From NCBI GenBank assembly GCA_903854335.1, contig CAINVY010000003.1, forward strand, positions 1-64,000: a stretch of 64,000 nucleotides of DNA, in the 5' to 3' direction. Both the position numbers and the translations under genes were made by a program. The DNA is from an uncultured Candidatus Peregrinibacteria bacterium. Lineage in GTDB: Bacteria > Patescibacteriota > Gracilibacteria > Peribacterales > Peribacteraceae. Position 1 is the stretch's first letter. Every line of letters starts with the position of its first letter. Below, in pieces: positions 21,157 through 33,962 of the stretch. The notes beneath the pieces are model-generated. The model was not told where the DNA came from. It saw nothing but the letters and a program-made list of their open reading frames with translations, and did not search any database.

Positions 21157-23383
21157 ATTCCCTGACGTAGCCTTCGAGGATGTCACCCTCTTCCACGGGA
21201 ATGGCGATTTCGACGCGCATGCCGCACTCGCTCCCCTCCTTGGCTTCCTTGATATCCTTATCGACGTGCTTCAATGACACGATGCGCCCGACGGAAAGCT
21301 GTGCGCCCGCACGCATCAAGCGGAACGGCACGCGCTTGATGAAACCATCGGTGACTTTGCCTCCGATGATCTGCTCGGACTTCTTGCGCAGGAACACGGC
21401 TTTGACTTCGAGATGACCGATGATCTTCTCCTCTTCTTCCGGTTCGATGAGCCCCTTGAGGAGAGCCTCCACCTCGTCGAGGAGATCGTAGAGCACGGCG
21501 TACTGTCGCACGCGCACGCCCTCGCGATCCGCCGTCTTCTGCACCTCAGACGGAACGATGACATTGAATGCGAGGACAACCCCGTCACTCGAAGCGGCCA
21601 TCATCACATCGCTCTCCGACACCGCGCCGATCCCTCCGTGAATCACCTTCACGCTCACGCTTTCACCGGTATGGGAGCGCTTCGCGAGGGCTTCGCGGAT
21701 GGCTTCCAGAGATCCCTGCGCATCCGTCTTGAGCACGACTTTAAGCTGCACCACCTTCCCCTCGCTCAAACGACTCACGAGATCCGCGAAGGTGTGCTTC
21801 TGCACCTTGCCTGCTTGCACCGCAAGGGCGGAAAGCAGCACACGCGCATCCTTTTCGTTTGAGACGACCTGCAAGATGTCTCCGACCTTCGGGACGGCAT
21901 TCAATCCCGAAACGCGCGCCGCACCTGAGGGAGGGATGTTTTCGAGACGTTTGCCATGCGGATCGATCATCGCCTTCACGCGGCCCATCGCCTCGCCACA
22001 GACGCAGATATCACCGACGCGCAGCGTGCCTGCATTGACGACGACCGTCGCGAGAGATCCGAGCGACGAATCCAAGTGGCTCTCGATGACCGTCGCGACA
22101 GCCGAACGATTCGGATTCGCCCTCACATTATTGAGATCCGCGAGGAGGAGAATGTGATCGAGCAACTCGGGAAGTCCCTGCTTCGTCTTCGCGGAAGTCA
22201 AAACAACCGGCGTCTGTCCTCCCCACTCCTCCGGCTGCAACCCCTGTGCGGAAAGCTCTCCCTTCACGCGGTCGGGATCCGAACGCTCCTTGTCGGCTTT
22301 TGTGATGGCGACGATGATCGGCACTTCGGCGTCTTTGGCATGATTGATCGCTTCAATCGTCGTGGTCTTCACACCCTCCTCCGCCGAAACGACCAGGATC
22401 ACGATGTCCGTCACCTGCGCGCCACGCGCTCGCATGGCCGTAAACGCCTCATGCCCGGGAGTATCGAGGAACGTGATCTTGCGCGGCGGGTTGCCGTGTT
22501 CGACCTGATACGCACCGATGTGCTGCGTAATGCCTCCCGCTTCCTGCCCCACGACATCCGTCTCACGGATCGCATCGAGCAAAGCCGTCTTCCCGTGATC
22601 GACGTGTCCCATCACGACAACGATGGGAGGACGTGGCTGGAGATTCTCCGGCTCGTCCTTGAGGAGTTCTTTGAGGTTTTTGCTAAAGAGATCTTCCGCC
22701 TTCGCCGTGCGCTGCTCTCGCTGAACAACGATGCCAAACTCCGTCCCCACGATCGCCGCGGTGTCGAAGTCAACCGACTGGGTGATCGTCGCCATGACGC
22801 CGTTGCTCATAAGCGTCGCAATCACCTTCGGGACCTGCACGCCGAGCTTCTCGGCAAGCTCCTTCACCGTGATGGAATCCGGGAGCATTACTGTTCCCTC
22901 CTTCTTCTTAATCTGCACCTGCTGCTGCGTACCAGGCAAACGATTCAAACGGGCATCGGAGAGAATCCTTTGCTCACGCAGATGCTCCTCCTTCTCTTCC
23001 TTCGTAAGCTTCTCGAGCTTCTTCTCCTCCTGACGAATCGCGGATTTCGGCACATCGTCGAGCGTCAGCTTCCTCAGCACATTGAGTGACTCCGCATGGG
23101 TCGGCGACTGATCGAGCGTCATGACCGCAGGGGCGGCGGCTTCCTGTTCGGCGTGCTTCGGCGCTTCGCCTTCCCCTTCTTCCTCATCCACGACCAACTG
23201 GCCGATGGTATCGATATTGACGGTGAGTCCGTATTTGACGGCCAAGAAACGCACGATGCCCTTCGCAAGGGAATCGGGAATTTCGCGGTCGGTTGCCTTC
23301 ACGCCGAAATTTACCTGCAGAAGCTCCTTGCGGAGCTGCTGTCCGGTCATGCCCAATGCTTTTGCCACCTGTACAAGGCGCAT
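21137..23383 (-). CDS. infB: Translation initiation factor IF-2
   Basis: 748 aa; [68 protein letters not shown]. Confidence 0.98.
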   Translation of the reverse strand: MRLVQVAKALGMTGQQLRKELLQVNFGVKATDREIPDSLAKGIVRFLAVKYGLTVNIDTIGQLVVDEEEGEGEAPKHAEQEAAAPAVMTLDQSPTHAESLNVLRKLTLDDVPKSAIRQEEKKLEKLTKEEKEEHLREQRILSDARLNRLPGTQQQVQIKKKEGTVMLPDSITVKELAEKLGVQVPKVIATLMSNGVMATITQSVDFDTAAIVGTEFGIVVQREQRTAKAEDLFSKNLKELLKDEPENLQPRPPIVVVMGHVDHGKTALLDAIRETDVVGQEAGGITQHIGAYQVEHGNPPRKITFLDTPGHEAFTAMRARGAQVTDIVILVVSAEEGVKTTTIEAINHAKDAEVPIIVAITKADKERSDPDRVKGELSAQGLQPEEWGGQTPVVLTSAKTKQGLPELLDHILLLADLNNVRANPNRSAVATVIESHLDSSLGSLATVVVNAGTLRVGDICVCGEAMGRVKAMIDPHGKRLENIPPSGAARVSGLNAVPKVGDILQVVSNEKDARVLLSALAVQAGKVQKHTFADLVSRLSEGKVVQLKVVLKTDAQGSLEAIREALAKRSHTGESVSVKVIHGGIGAVSESDVMMAASSDGVVLAFNVIVPSEVQKTADREGVRVRQYAVLYDLLDEVEALLKGLIEPEEEEKIIGHLEVKAVFLRKKSEQIIGGKVTDGFIKRVPFRLMRAGAQLSVGRIVSLKHVDKDIKEAKEGSECGMRVEIAIPVEEGDILEGYVREFKKKED

Positions 23384-23449
23384 GTGAAACAGGAAAAAAG
23401 CCAGACGCAGTCTATCAGACTTCCGGAAGCGACAAAGCGAAAAACCTCA

Positions 23450-24784
23450 TCATCCATGCACTACACCCGCATCCGTGTTCCCCGTCGTGAGATCGTGGAT
23501 GATGTCGCGCTCCATCTGTGGAGCGTGGACAGGCGGCAAAGAAGCTGCAACTGGTTTAACCGAAGGCGTGACTGCCTGCGGCACCGAAGGTGCGATGGGC
23601 GAACTCTGTGTTTGCTCTTGGGTCTGTCGCTGACGCGCCATCCCCTCTTTCAATTTCTGGACGCACTCCAGTACCTGAAGCTGGAAGTTCCCGTAGGAAC
23701 GGACGCGAAATCCCGCTGCGCGCGCATGACCGCCGCCACCGTACGTCTGCGCGGCGAGCAGAGACGAATCGATGGATGCGGATGACCGCAGACTCGCCTT
23801 GAGCCCGCCACCCTCCACCTCCGTGAAGAGCACGTGGATATCAGCGTTGGGCACCGTCGAAATGAGTTCATCGAGAATGCCGTGTGTCTCCTGCGATGCG
23901 GCTCCCATCTCCTGCAAATCCTCCTTCCCGACCGACGACCACACAATGCCGGCCGCCTCATCCATCTGGATACGATTGAGCGCCCTGCCCCAGATCTTCA
24001 GCGTCGAGAGCGGCTTCGTCTTGTACACGAACTGAACGATCTCCTGCTGGCGCGCGCCATGATCGACGAGCTCCGCGGCGATTTCGAGTGAACGGGGCGT
24101 CGTATTTGGATTCTGGAAACTGCGTGTGTCGGTGATGATCCCGGTGAGGAGCAAGGTGGCCATGTCCGGCGTCAATTTCTCGCGCCACTCAGGCACCTGC
24201 GTAAACCACGAATAGAGGACTTCCGTTGCACTCGAAGCGTTGGGGTCGATGAGCTGCAACTGACCGTAGCGCTGATTGCTGATGTGGTGATCGATATTGA
24301 GGATCGGCACTTCATTGAAGAGATCGACATGATCGGTGTAGAGGGATCCGAGAAGCGCGAGATCCGCGGTGTCCACGACGACGATCAGATCAAATGCCTT
24401 CTCCCCTTCCCCAAACGAGATGTCGCTCGCCTTCACCTTCCCCCTCCTCGGAACCACGATAATGTTCACGCGCCGTTCCTCCACGGTGTAGCGCAGCTTG
24501 TCGATCTCCACGCCGTCCTCGACATTCACCGTGATGACGAAATTCTGACTCTCGGCAATCCCCCGCTCCAACTTCTCAAATCCCGGGAGAAACTTCAGCG
24601 ATTCTGGGGGCGTATCCGGACAGACGACCGTCACATCTTTGCCAAGCGCAGTGAAAAGCTCGTAGCAAGCCAGTGCGCTCGAAAGTCCATCCGGATCCAC
24701 ATTCGCATGCGGGATCACGAGAATGCGTTGGCGCTCTTGGATCGCCTGGAGTGCGGCCGCGATGTCGGGAGAGGAGAGACTCAT
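23450..24784 (-). CDS. DHH/DHHA1 family phosphoesterase (NrnA-like)
   Basis: 444 aa; VIPHANVDPDGLSSALA, DLIVVVDTAD, NIDHHISNQRYG, GGGGHARAAGF. Confidence 0.92.
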   Translation of the reverse strand: MSLSSPDIAAALQAIQERQRILVIPHANVDPDGLSSALACYELFTALGKDVTVVCPDTPPESLKFLPGFEKLERGIAESQNFVITVNVEDGVEIDKLRYTVEERRVNIIVVPRRGKVKASDISFGEGEKAFDLIVVVDTADLALLGSLYTDHVDLFNEVPILNIDHHISNQRYGQLQLIDPNASSATEVLYSWFTQVPEWREKLTPDMATLLLTGIITDTRSFQNPNTTPRSLEIAAELVDHGARQQEIVQFVYKTKPLSTLKIWGRALNRIQMDEAAGIVWSSVGKEDLQEMGAASQETHGILDELISTVPNADIHVLFTEVEGGGLKASLRSSASIDSSLLAAQTYGGGGHARAAGFRVRSYGNFQLQVLECVQKLKEGMARQRQTQEQTQSSPIAPSVPQAVTPSVKPVAASLPPVHAPQMERDIIHDLTTGNTDAGVVHG

Positions 24785-24931
24785 AGGATTCTTGAACTTC
24801 TATTGTAACATAATCTTGACATATTATCAATACATGATATTTCGATGGATACTTACAAAGAAGGGGTTATGGAAGCACAAGAAGATCGCGCCGTCCACTA
24901 CTCCACATACGATAAATGGACTGATGCAAGC

Positions 24932-25003
24932 GTGTCATGGTGAGGTGCTCGCGCCTAAGCCTTCGTGGCTTTTTGCTAAACAAAAAGCACCTCAGGCTGA
25001 CAC
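24932..25003. repeat. Nested imperfect inverted repeat
   Basis: GTGTCA-tgg-TGAGGTG (24932-24947)...CACCTCA-ggc-TGACAC (24988-25003), with inner hairpin CTTTTTG-ctaaa-CAAAAAG (24969-24987). Confidence 0.7.
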
Positions 25004-25040
25004 GGAAAGAAACTGAAGGAGGATACGAGCCACAGCCTGC

Positions 25041-25104
25041 CCTGAGCCTGACGAAGGGAACCATAACGCTTGCTGCAGCGTGTCGACCCTTCGACAGGCT
25101 CAGG
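25041..25104. repeat. REP-like inverted repeat of the CCTGAGCCTGTCGAAGGG type
   Basis: CCTGAGCCTGACGAAGGG (25041-25058) versus CCCTTCGACAGGCTCAGG (25087-25104), one mismatch; resembles a widely dispersed bacterial repeat motif. Confidence 0.75.
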
Positions 25105-25190
25105 AAACACGCTTTTTCCAAAACCTCTTCCCCGTCAGCTGACGCAAGCATATCTCAATGGAGATACAGATATCCCATCAATCTACGATG

Positions 25191-26192
25191 CTACTTCCCA
25201 AGCAATGCAGCAATCGTCCGCTCGCCGATCATTGCCATCTCGCGCAGACGGCGAAGAGTGAAGATGTGTGAAGGCGACTGCCATGATCCCGTCATCGTCG
25301 TCACCGCGGCGGTGAATCCGGCTTTACGCACGATGGACAGTGTATCGGACGTGTAGCGTCCGGAAGGATAAGCGAAAGACGTCACGTTGACACCGAACCT
25401 GCGCTCCAAGTCTGTCTTACTCCCGACAATCTGTCGTGTCTGCTCCTTAATGGATAGCGTGCGCAAATCGAGATGATCGAGTGTGTGTGCGCCAATTTCC
25501 ACGAGTCCGGTCGCAACCATTTCCTGAATCTGCGCCTCGGTCAGGTAATCGCTCTTCCCAATGAAATCATTAATCACAAACAACGTCGCATGCACCTGGT
25601 ACTTCATCAGCAGAGGATACGCATCAGTGTAGAAATCCTCGTACCCGTCGTCGAACGTAAGAACGAGCGGCCTGGAAACCTTGAGAGAACCGGTGAGCAT
25701 CGCAGGGATGTCGCGAACAAAGAGCGTGTGAAAACCGTTCTTCTGCAATGTCACCAATTGTTCTTCGAAGATCGTCGGCGTGACGGCCAGACGCACACGC
25801 AATGCATCCTTGGGATTTCGCACCACTTCCAGGTAGTGATACATGAAAATGGGAATACGAACAGAACCGGGTTCCGGGCGTGCGGAAGAGAGTGACGCGT
25901 GCTCGTAAGGATAATTGATAAGAATGCCGCTTGCTGCGGAAACATGCGAAGCGCTGCTTGCCAAGAGGGTAACGACACTCTGAGCGCTTGAGGAGAGAGA
26001 CGAGCCGGAGGAGATAGCAGGCAAAGAAGGTACGGCAACAAGGGAGCCCGTGGCGGCATTCCAATTTTGGAGAGACGCTTGCGAATGTCCGCTTTTCGGG
26101 AAAAAGAAGAACACCGTAAGACACAGTGCAACGGCAAGGACAAGCAAACCGGTGAGCACTCTGCGCGTCGAAAAATGACTACCTCCTTTCAT
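25191..26192 (-). CDS. Polysaccharide deacetylase family protein (secreted or anchored)
   Basis: 333 aa; N-terminal TM, IPIFMYHYLE, LVLTFDDGYEDFYTDAYPLL, EIGAHTLDHLDL, FAYPSGRY. Confidence 0.93.
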   Translation of the reverse strand: MKGGSHFSTRRVLTGLLVLAVALCLTVFFFFPKSGHSQASLQNWNAATGSLVAVPSLPAISSGSSLSSSAQSVVTLLASSASHVSAASGILINYPYEHASLSSARPEPGSVRIPIFMYHYLEVVRNPKDALRVRLAVTPTIFEEQLVTLQKNGFHTLFVRDIPAMLTGSLKVSRPLVLTFDDGYEDFYTDAYPLLMKYQVHATLFVINDFIGKSDYLTEAQIQEMVATGLVEIGAHTLDHLDLRTLSIKEQTRQIVGSKTDLERRFGVNVTSFAYPSGRYTSDTLSIVRKAGFTAAVTTMTGSWQSPSHIFTLRRLREMAMIGERTIAALLGK

Positions 26193-26302
26193 TGCGCATA
26201 CTCAATCAGTTCGCCTCGAGAACCGCAAGTAAGGAAGGTTCGCAAATTGGCTTAACCGATGCCCTCGATACAAGACGCACATGTGTGTAGAATCTCTCCA
26301 CT

Positions 26303-26379
26303 CGGGACGTAGCTCAGTTGGCTAGAGCGCTTGCATGGGGTGCAAGAGGTCGCAGGTTCAAGTCCTGTCGTCCCGACCA
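26303..26379 (+). tRNA. tRNA-Pro(GGG)
   Basis: CGGGACG/CGTCCCG acceptor, D arm GCTC...GAGC, anticodon arm CTTGC-ATGGGGT-GCAAG, T arm GCAGG-TTCAAGT-CCTGT, encoded CCA. Confidence 0.95.
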
Positions 26380-26398
26380 AACATCTCAATCTCGCAGA

Positions 26399-27673
26399 CT
26401 AAAACGGCGACACATACGCCGCCCTCTCCCCCAATTCTTCCTCGATCCTCAGGAGCTGATTGTATTTACAAACCCGATCGGTGCGGCTCGTTGCACCCGT
26501 TTTGATCTGACCTGTCCCAAGACCAACAACTAAATCGGCAATCGAAGAATCCTCCGTCTCTCCAGAACGATGGGAAACCACCGCAGAGAAACCCGCATCG
26601 TGCGCCATTTCCACCGCGTCAACGGTTTCCGAGACCGTCCCGATCTGATTGAGTTTGATGAGAATGGAATTCGCAGATTTCTCGGCAATGCCTCGCTTCA
26701 GACGCTCGACATTCGTGACGAAAAGATCATCGCCAACAATCTGAATCTTCTTCCCAAGCCTCTCCGTGAGGTTCATCCATCCATCCCAATCGTCCTCAGA
26801 CATGCCATCCTCAAGCGAAACAAGAGGATATTTGTCAGCCCAATGTTCGTAGAATTCCACAAGCTCCGTGCTCGTGTAAGACTTCTTCTCTCTACTAAGC
26901 ACATACGACCCCTGATCAAAGAACTCACTCGCTGCACTGTCGATGGCGATGGAAACATCCTTGCCCGGCCGATACCCCGCTGATTCGATGCCGGCAATGA
27001 TGACATCCATCACCTTCGCGTTGCTTTCAAGATTCGGTCCAAAAGCCCCTTCAAATCCCACATTGATATTGAATCCCTCCTTCTTGAGCACCTGTGAAAC
27101 GGAATGGTAGATTTCATCTCCCCAGCGAAGCGCTTCAGAGAACGTCGGCGCTCCGATCGGCATTACCATGAACTCCTGGAAGTCCGCGCTATCGTCGGCA
27201 TGCTTACCTCCTTCCAGGACAAGCACCATAGGCACAGGCATGGAGAGTGCGCGCTTCTTTGATAGGAGATTGTGGAAATACATGTAAAGCGGCTGGCTCT
27301 GGCTTTCAGAAACTGCGCGAGCAAAAGCAAGAGAGACGCCGAGTGTCGCGTTCGCACCCAGCTGTGCCTTGTTAGTCGTCCCATCGAGCTTGATGAGCGC
27401 TGCGTCCAGAGAACGCTGGTCGAATTCCTTTCCAATCAAGGCTTCAGCAATGACAACATTGACGTTTCCAACAGCCTTCGTGACACCCTTCCCAAAGAAC
27501 TTCTTCGGATCGCCGTCGCGCAATTCCACAGCTTCATACTTCCCTGTCGAAGCTCCGGAAGGAACTGCCGCTCTGCCTAAGGAGCCGTCGGAAAGAACGC
27601 AGTCGACTTCGACCGTGGGCGTTCCGCGAGAATCGAGGATCTGTCGGGCGTGGAGTGTTTGGATGGTGGTCAT
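26399..27673 (-). CDS. eno: Enolase
   Basis: [65 protein letters not shown]. Confidence 0.98.
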   Translation of the reverse strand: MTTIQTLHARQILDSRGTPTVEVDCVLSDGSLGRAAVPSGASTGKYEAVELRDGDPKKFFGKGVTKAVGNVNVVIAEALIGKEFDQRSLDAALIKLDGTTNKAQLGANATLGVSLAFARAVSESQSQPLYMYFHNLLSKKRALSMPVPMVLVLEGGKHADDSADFQEFMVMPIGAPTFSEALRWGDEIYHSVSQVLKKEGFNINVGFEGAFGPNLESNAKVMDVIIAGIESAGYRPGKDVSIAIDSAASEFFDQGSYVLSREKKSYTSTELVEFYEHWADKYPLVSLEDGMSEDDWDGWMNLTERLGKKIQIVGDDLFVTNVERLKRGIAEKSANSILIKLNQIGTVSETVDAVEMAHDAGFSAVVSHRSGETEDSSIADLVVGLGTGQIKTGATSRTDRVCKYNQLLRIEEELGERAAYVSPF

Positions 27674-27723
27674 GGAAAATGAGGAAGCCACCGCATCATA
27701 GCAGACTTCATCGATTCCAAGAT

Positions 27724-28800
27724 TTACGCGTTCGCCTTACGTCTCTTCGCCCGCTGGTGCAGCACGCCCACGTAGAGACCGACGAGCGAGAGCAGAAGAA
27801 CATCCGTCTCAGACCCTGCGGATGGGAGTCTCGTAGGTTTGGAACTCGAAGAGGAAGACACAAAGATCGAAGACGCAGAGGAAGAGGAAGAGGAAACGAT
27901 CCGAAGCGACGAGGAAGAAGATGAGACGACTGCAGGCGCGGAGGAAGAAGAGGATGAGACGACTGCAGGCGCGGAGGAAGAAGAGGATGAGACGCTCGAG
28001 TGCACAGAGGAAGGCAGAGATGAAACGATCAGGGGCACAGAAGAAGAGGAAGATGAAACAATCGCATGCGAGGAGGAGGATAGAAACGAGACAATCAAGG
28101 GAGCCGCACTCGAGGAGACGGACGAAAGGGCGCTTCCCGTCTGCGTCAGAGTCCCCTCCTCGAACTGACGGATCTTTTGGCGCCACAATTCCTCTTCGGG
28201 ATTCGAAGAGTACGCGAGGTATTTTCCCGAAGACGATTCCTGCCCCGGCGTAACGCCCGTGATATTCCACCACGTACCGTGCCAGACGACCGCTGCGATC
28301 TTCCGATCCTCATGGAACGCGGTGGCCGCGACGGCGAGAGCGAGGTAGGGAACGAAGATGAGGAGAAGGAACACGATTCTCGGCACAACGCGGCGCACGA
28401 CGCTGAAGCAGAAGAGGATGATCAAAAGGAAAGAAACGAAGACGAAGGGAAGCGACCACGCGAAGGTCAGCACGGCTAGCACCACAGACAGGAACGCAAA
28501 ACGCAACGTCAACGATGCCAGCAGGAGCCAGAGGACAGCGACGACGGCGGGGAGAAAGTGTAAGGCGCGAAATTCATAATCGGCGCGATTGTTCTTGAGG
28601 AGCGGGTAGAGCACCGCCGGATAAATGAGTGTTATGACAAAGAGGATGAGCCACGGGAGAATCCCGGGAGGAAGGTGCGGGAGCGTAGAAAGGACGAAGC
28701 CCGTCGCAACGGTGACAATCCCGAGAAGGACGATCAGAAGGGTCTCCGTCAAATGCTTCAGCGGCATAGGAGGGGCATTGTTCTTCTTCGCCGCACGCAT
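27724..28800 (-). CDS. Multi-TM membrane protein with poly-Ser repeats and C-terminal LPSAG-TM-basic tail
   Basis: 358 aa; four hydrophobic segments, ([11 protein letters not shown])n-type linker, C-terminus [38 protein letters not shown]. Confidence 0.75.
   Translation of the reverse strand: MRAAKKNNAPPMPLKHLTETLLIVLLGIVTVATGFVLSTLPHLPPGILPWLILFVITLIYPAVLYPLLKNNRADYEFRALHFLPAVVAVLWLLLASLTLRFAFLSVVLAVLTFAWSLPFVFVSFLLIILFCFSVVRRVVPRIVFLLLIFVPYLALAVAATAFHEDRKIAAVVWHGTWWNITGVTPGQESSSGKYLAYSSNPEEELWRQKIRQFEEGTLTQTGSALSSVSSSAAPLIVSFLSSSSHAIVSSSSSSVPLIVSSLPSSVHSSVSSSSSSAPAVVSSSSSSAPAVVSSSSSSLRIVSSSSSSASSIFVSSSSSSKPTRLPSAGSETDVLLLSLVGLYVGVLHQRAKRRKANA
27911..27999. repeat. ~33-bp tandem repeat inside the poly-Ser coding region
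   Basis: gaggaagaag(agg)atgagacgactgcaggcgcg repeated about 2.8 times; encodes APAVV-poly-Ser units on the minus strand. Confidence 0.85.
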
Positions 28801-28840
28801 GTCAACTTAACTTTAGCATCCGAATACAGGATGGATTCGC

Positions 28841-29272
28841 TCAATGCGCACGCTTCTTGGGAAGGTAGCGCTCACGGGGGTCATGGGAGTGTTCCTTGGG
28901 CAACACACGATAGTGCCGCGCGCGGAATTGTTGCACTTGGAAGAACAGGTACAGTGCGGCTCCAAGGCCCCAGAGCACCCAGAAAAAACGCATGGCGAGA
29001 AATTGAATGCCTTCGACGCGACACACGATAAAGAGGAAACCGATGATCGCAAACCAGAACGCCGTCGAGCTCCAGGAACGGCTCAATTTCTTCGTCACGG
29101 CATTCGTAATGCGCCTCCTCCAGAAGCGAATCACGAAAGAGAAAACGAACAGCGCACCGCACAGCACAAGCAAACCTGTCATCGTGCCGTATGTAGCACC
29201 GCCGGGATTCACGGCGAAGAAATATCGGAGATAGGGACGAATCGTACGGAGGAATTGGAGGAAAATGCGCAT
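28841..29272 (-). CDS. Hypothetical membrane protein
   Basis: 143 aa with 3 hydrophobic segments, syntenic with the following membrane genes. Confidence 0.65.
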   Translation of the reverse strand: MRIFLQFLRTIRPYLRYFFAVNPGGATYGTMTGLLVLCGALFVFSFVIRFWRRRITNAVTKKLSRSWSSTAFWFAIIGFLFIVCRVEGIQFLAMRFFWVLWGLGAALYLFFQVQQFRARHYRVLPKEHSHDPRERYLPKKRAH

Positions 29273-29286
29273 AAAAGTGAGTGGAA

Positions 29287-29682
29287 CTACAGATTGGGAA
29301 CGGAGACGGGAACAGATGTTTCTTCGGTAGTTGGAGGAAGAACGATAGGATCTTCCTCATCATCCTCTTCATCAGCGAGCAATACCTCATCGTTGAGGAT
29401 TTTGAGGATTTCCTCAGCCGTGTTCTGGAGAGAGCGCTGCTTGATCGTTTGTGAGGGGCGGATGAGGAGGTAGAGGAAGAAACCGACCACGGGAAGACAC
29501 GCGACGAGGAGGATGGAAGCGAGTTGGTACAAGAAGGAGCGAGTGCGAAGGATGATGTCTCGCGTCACAAAGCAGACCAGATAGACGGCGATCACACCGA
29601 AGAAAAGGAGCGAGCCCTGAATCAGACGTAAAATGGGATCTGCGGAGAAGAAGGAAAGCCACTGTTGGAAGAGGGGTGTCAT
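29287..29682 (-). CDS. Hypothetical membrane protein
   Basis: 131 aa, TM segments, acidic C-terminus; 4-bp overlap with the upstream lgt-like gene. Confidence 0.65.
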   Translation of the reverse strand: MTPLFQQWLSFFSADPILRLIQGSLLFFGVIAVYLVCFVTRDIILRTRSFLYQLASILLVACLPVVGFFLYLLIRPSQTIKQRSLQNTAEEILKILNDEVLLADEEDDEEDPIVLPPTTEETSVPVSVPNL

Positions 29683-30602
29683 AGATAGGGGTAACGGCGT
29701 CGGTGATCGACAATGTAAACGATTGTCCCGAGGAGCGCGAGGAGGGCGAGGAGTTGGCTGAAGCGGAACTCAAACGTCTCGAGATTGAGGAACGGACGAG
29801 CGATCAAATACCCGCCTGCCAGCAGAAGAACGCTGAATTCGTAGAGAAAGGAGAACTTCTTTGATAGTTTCTGCTCGAACGCGGCGAAGAATCCCAAGCT
29901 GAGAAACAAGCCCACGAGCAAGACGAAATCCATGTCATTCGCAAAGACGGGAATGCCGAAATCGCCACGGTAGTTCTCCAGGAAAAATGTCGCAAGTGTG
30001 GCACAGACGATTCCCGCGAGTGTCTCCGTCCCGACCCTCTTCGCTTTCTTACGAATAATGAGGAGAACAAAGGTGAGGAAGAAATAGAACAGCGCGTAGT
30101 AGAGCTGAACCGGATGGATCGGAACCGAGTAGCGCACGTTCATGGCGTCGAACGTAACGCCCCAGAAGACGTTGGTCGGCCTGCCGTAGGCATGCCCGGA
30201 AAAGAACGCGCCAACCCAATCGAAGACAAGACCAAGAGTGGTCGCCGGCAGCAGCGCATCCAGCCATTGCAGGAACGTCGATCGATGACCGCGTGTGGCG
30301 AAAAAGAGCACGACGGCAATGCCCAGAGCGCCTCCGATAAAGCTAAATCCCCCGTCGGACAGGACGATGATGCGGAAAGGATCTTTGAGGTACGCCTGGT
30401 AATCAATGAGCATCGCGCTGAGCCGTCCGCCCAAGAAGAACGCAAGGATGTACCACACACCGTGCTCACGAAAATGCTGGAGAGAGAGATTCGCGCTCGC
30501 GGCAAGCCGGAAGAAGAGATCCGTCGAAAACCAGAGCCCCAGAAGCACGAACAGGAGTCGCGTCCAGAGGATGAGAGAACCGATCTGGAAAGCTTGAAAC
30601 AT
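29679..30602 (-). CDS. lgt: Prolipoprotein diacylglyceryl transferase-like protein
   Basis: Multi-TM; GGFSFIGGALGIAVVLFFATR, WVGAFFSGHAYGRPTNVFWGV, VPIHPVQLYYALFYFF. Confidence 0.8.
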   Translation of the reverse strand: MFQAFQIGSLILWTRLLFVLLGLWFSTDLFFRLAASANLSLQHFREHGVWYILAFFLGGRLSAMLIDYQAYLKDPFRIIVLSDGGFSFIGGALGIAVVLFFATRGHRSTFLQWLDALLPATTLGLVFDWVGAFFSGHAYGRPTNVFWGVTFDAMNVRYSVPIHPVQLYYALFYFFLTFVLLIIRKKAKRVGTETLAGIVCATLATFFLENYRGDFGIPVFANDMDFVLLVGLFLSLGFFAAFEQKLSKKFSFLYEFSVLLLAGGYLIARPFLNLETFEFRFSQLLALLALLGTIVYIVDHRRRYPYL

Positions 30603-30653
30603 CCTGGAGATCCTAGCAGAGACCGCCACCTCCCCCAACCCCTCCGCAACTGA

Positions 30654-32465
<1,812 letters not shown>

Positions 32466-32509
32466 GACAAAAGAGTATCAGACGGTGGCGCGACGGGAAA
32501 GCTCCCGCC

Positions 32510-33961
32510 TCAGACCACGCCCAATTCCTGCTCGATGGCACGCACCTCGCGCAGGAGTTGCGGATCGTTCTGCATCTTCTCATCGATCTTCTCGACGGCA
32601 TTCATGACCGTCGTGTGGTCGCGGCCGGAGAAGAGCTCCCCAATACGCACGAAGCTCACACGCAGATGTTTCTTCCCGAGAAACATCGCGATCTGGCGCG
32701 GCAGGAGGATCTCGCGGACGCGCGAAGCCCCGATCATGTCCTGCACCGACACCGAGTAGTAGCGGCTGACGCATTCGATCACATCCTGAAACGTGGGCGC
32801 GCGCTTCGGCGTGGACTCGAAGCCGACGGGCGGCTCCTCGACCAGTGGGTCCTTATTAAGCTTGCGCATGATCTCCGCGATCCCCCGCACCGTCGGCATG
32901 CGCTGCTCCAATTCGTAGAGCGCGACCGCCTGCATGAGGATGCCTTCGAGTTCGCGCACGCTGCGCGTCGCGTGCTCCGCAATGAATTGCAGCACGGTCA
33001 TATCCAGGAAAATCTGGTACTCGCTCGCCTTCTCCGTGAGAATCGCGATCCTCGTCTCGTAGTCCGGCTCGGACACGTCCGCGATCATGCCGCGCTCGAA
33101 ACGCGACACCAATCGATCCTCGAGCTTGAGCTCCTGCGGCGGTCGATCGGCGGAGATGATGATCTGCTTGCGGTCTTCATAGAGTGCATTGAACGTGTGA
33201 AAGAATTCTTCCTGGGTGCGTTCCGTGCGCGCAAGGAACTGGACATCGTCGATGATGAGCACGTCGACAAGTCGGTAGCGACGTCGAAACTGCTCCATCT
33301 TCTGATGCTGAATCGCCTCAATCACCTGATTCGTGAAGTCCTCCGTCGTGGTGTAGACCACGGTCGCCTTGGGCATCTGCTTGAGGATCGCGTTGCCCGT
33401 CGCCTGGAGGAGATGCGTCTTGCCGAGTCCCACGCCTCCGTAGAGGAAGAGCGGGTTGTACTTCCCTCCCGGCTGCATCGCCACGGACTGGCTGGCCGCC
33501 TGCGCGAGACGGTTATTCGCCCCCACCACAAAATTATCGAACGAGTACCGAGGATTGAGGACCTTGCTCACAATGCCCTCCGCGAGCATCACTTCTGCGC
33601 GTCCCGGTAACTTCCGGCGCCTCGGCTCGGGAAAAAGCGTGAGAATATCCACCGAACGCTCGTGATTGTCCTTCAGGCCGACATCGACTTTGTAGACGAT
33701 CTGATGCACGGACGGATCGATATCCTGCACGACGGCAAGCGTGAGCGCTCTGTAGTGCTCCATGTGCCAGGAGAGAAACATCGGCAGCGGAAGACCGATG
33801 ACGAGCGTCCCCGCATCCAACCCGAGAACCGCCGTATCCTTGAACCACGTGATGAACTGACTGCGTTGGAGCTTGGGCGCGATCGCGCTAAGGATCTCGA
33901 TCCAAAGATCGCGAAGCTTCGTGTCCGTGGACGCGCCGGCAGCGAGTGCCATGGTCGGCAT
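32510..33961 (-). CDS. dnaA: Chromosomal replication initiator DnaA
   Basis: 483 aa; NPLFLYGGVGLGKTHLLQATGN, VLIIDDVQFLARTERTQEEFFHTFNAL, GRDHTTVMNAVEKI. Confidence 0.98.
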   Translation of the reverse strand: MPTMALAAGASTDTKLRDLWIEILSAIAPKLQRSQFITWFKDTAVLGLDAGTLVIGLPLPMFLSWHMEHYRALTLAVVQDIDPSVHQIVYKVDVGLKDNHERSVDILTLFPEPRRRKLPGRAEVMLAEGIVSKVLNPRYSFDNFVVGANNRLAQAASQSVAMQPGGKYNPLFLYGGVGLGKTHLLQATGNAILKQMPKATVVYTTTEDFTNQVIEAIQHQKMEQFRRRYRLVDVLIIDDVQFLARTERTQEEFFHTFNALYEDRKQIIISADRPPQELKLEDRLVSRFERGMIADVSEPDYETRIAILTEKASEYQIFLDMTVLQFIAEHATRSVRELEGILMQAVALYELEQRMPTVRGIAEIMRKLNKDPLVEEPPVGFESTPKRAPTFQDVIECVSRYYSVSVQDMIGASRVREILLPRQIAMFLGKKHLRVSFVRIGELFSGRDHTTVMNAVEKIDEKMQNDPQLLREVRAIEQELGVV

Positions 33962-33962
33962 G

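Noticed and set aside
24937-25356. 139-aa plus-strand ORF over the REP-like region
   Set aside because: Composed of inverted-repeat sequence and antisense to the deacetylase 3' end.
27911-27999. CRISPR-like tandem repeat
   Set aside because: Contiguous in-frame coding repeat without unique spacers.
27839-28168. Plus-strand Glu/Thr-rich ORF ([16 protein letters not shown])
   Set aside because: Antisense of the poly-Ser repeat of the membrane protein gene; low-complexity artefact.
32558-33610. 350-aa plus-strand ORF
   Set aside because: Antisense shadow of dnaA.
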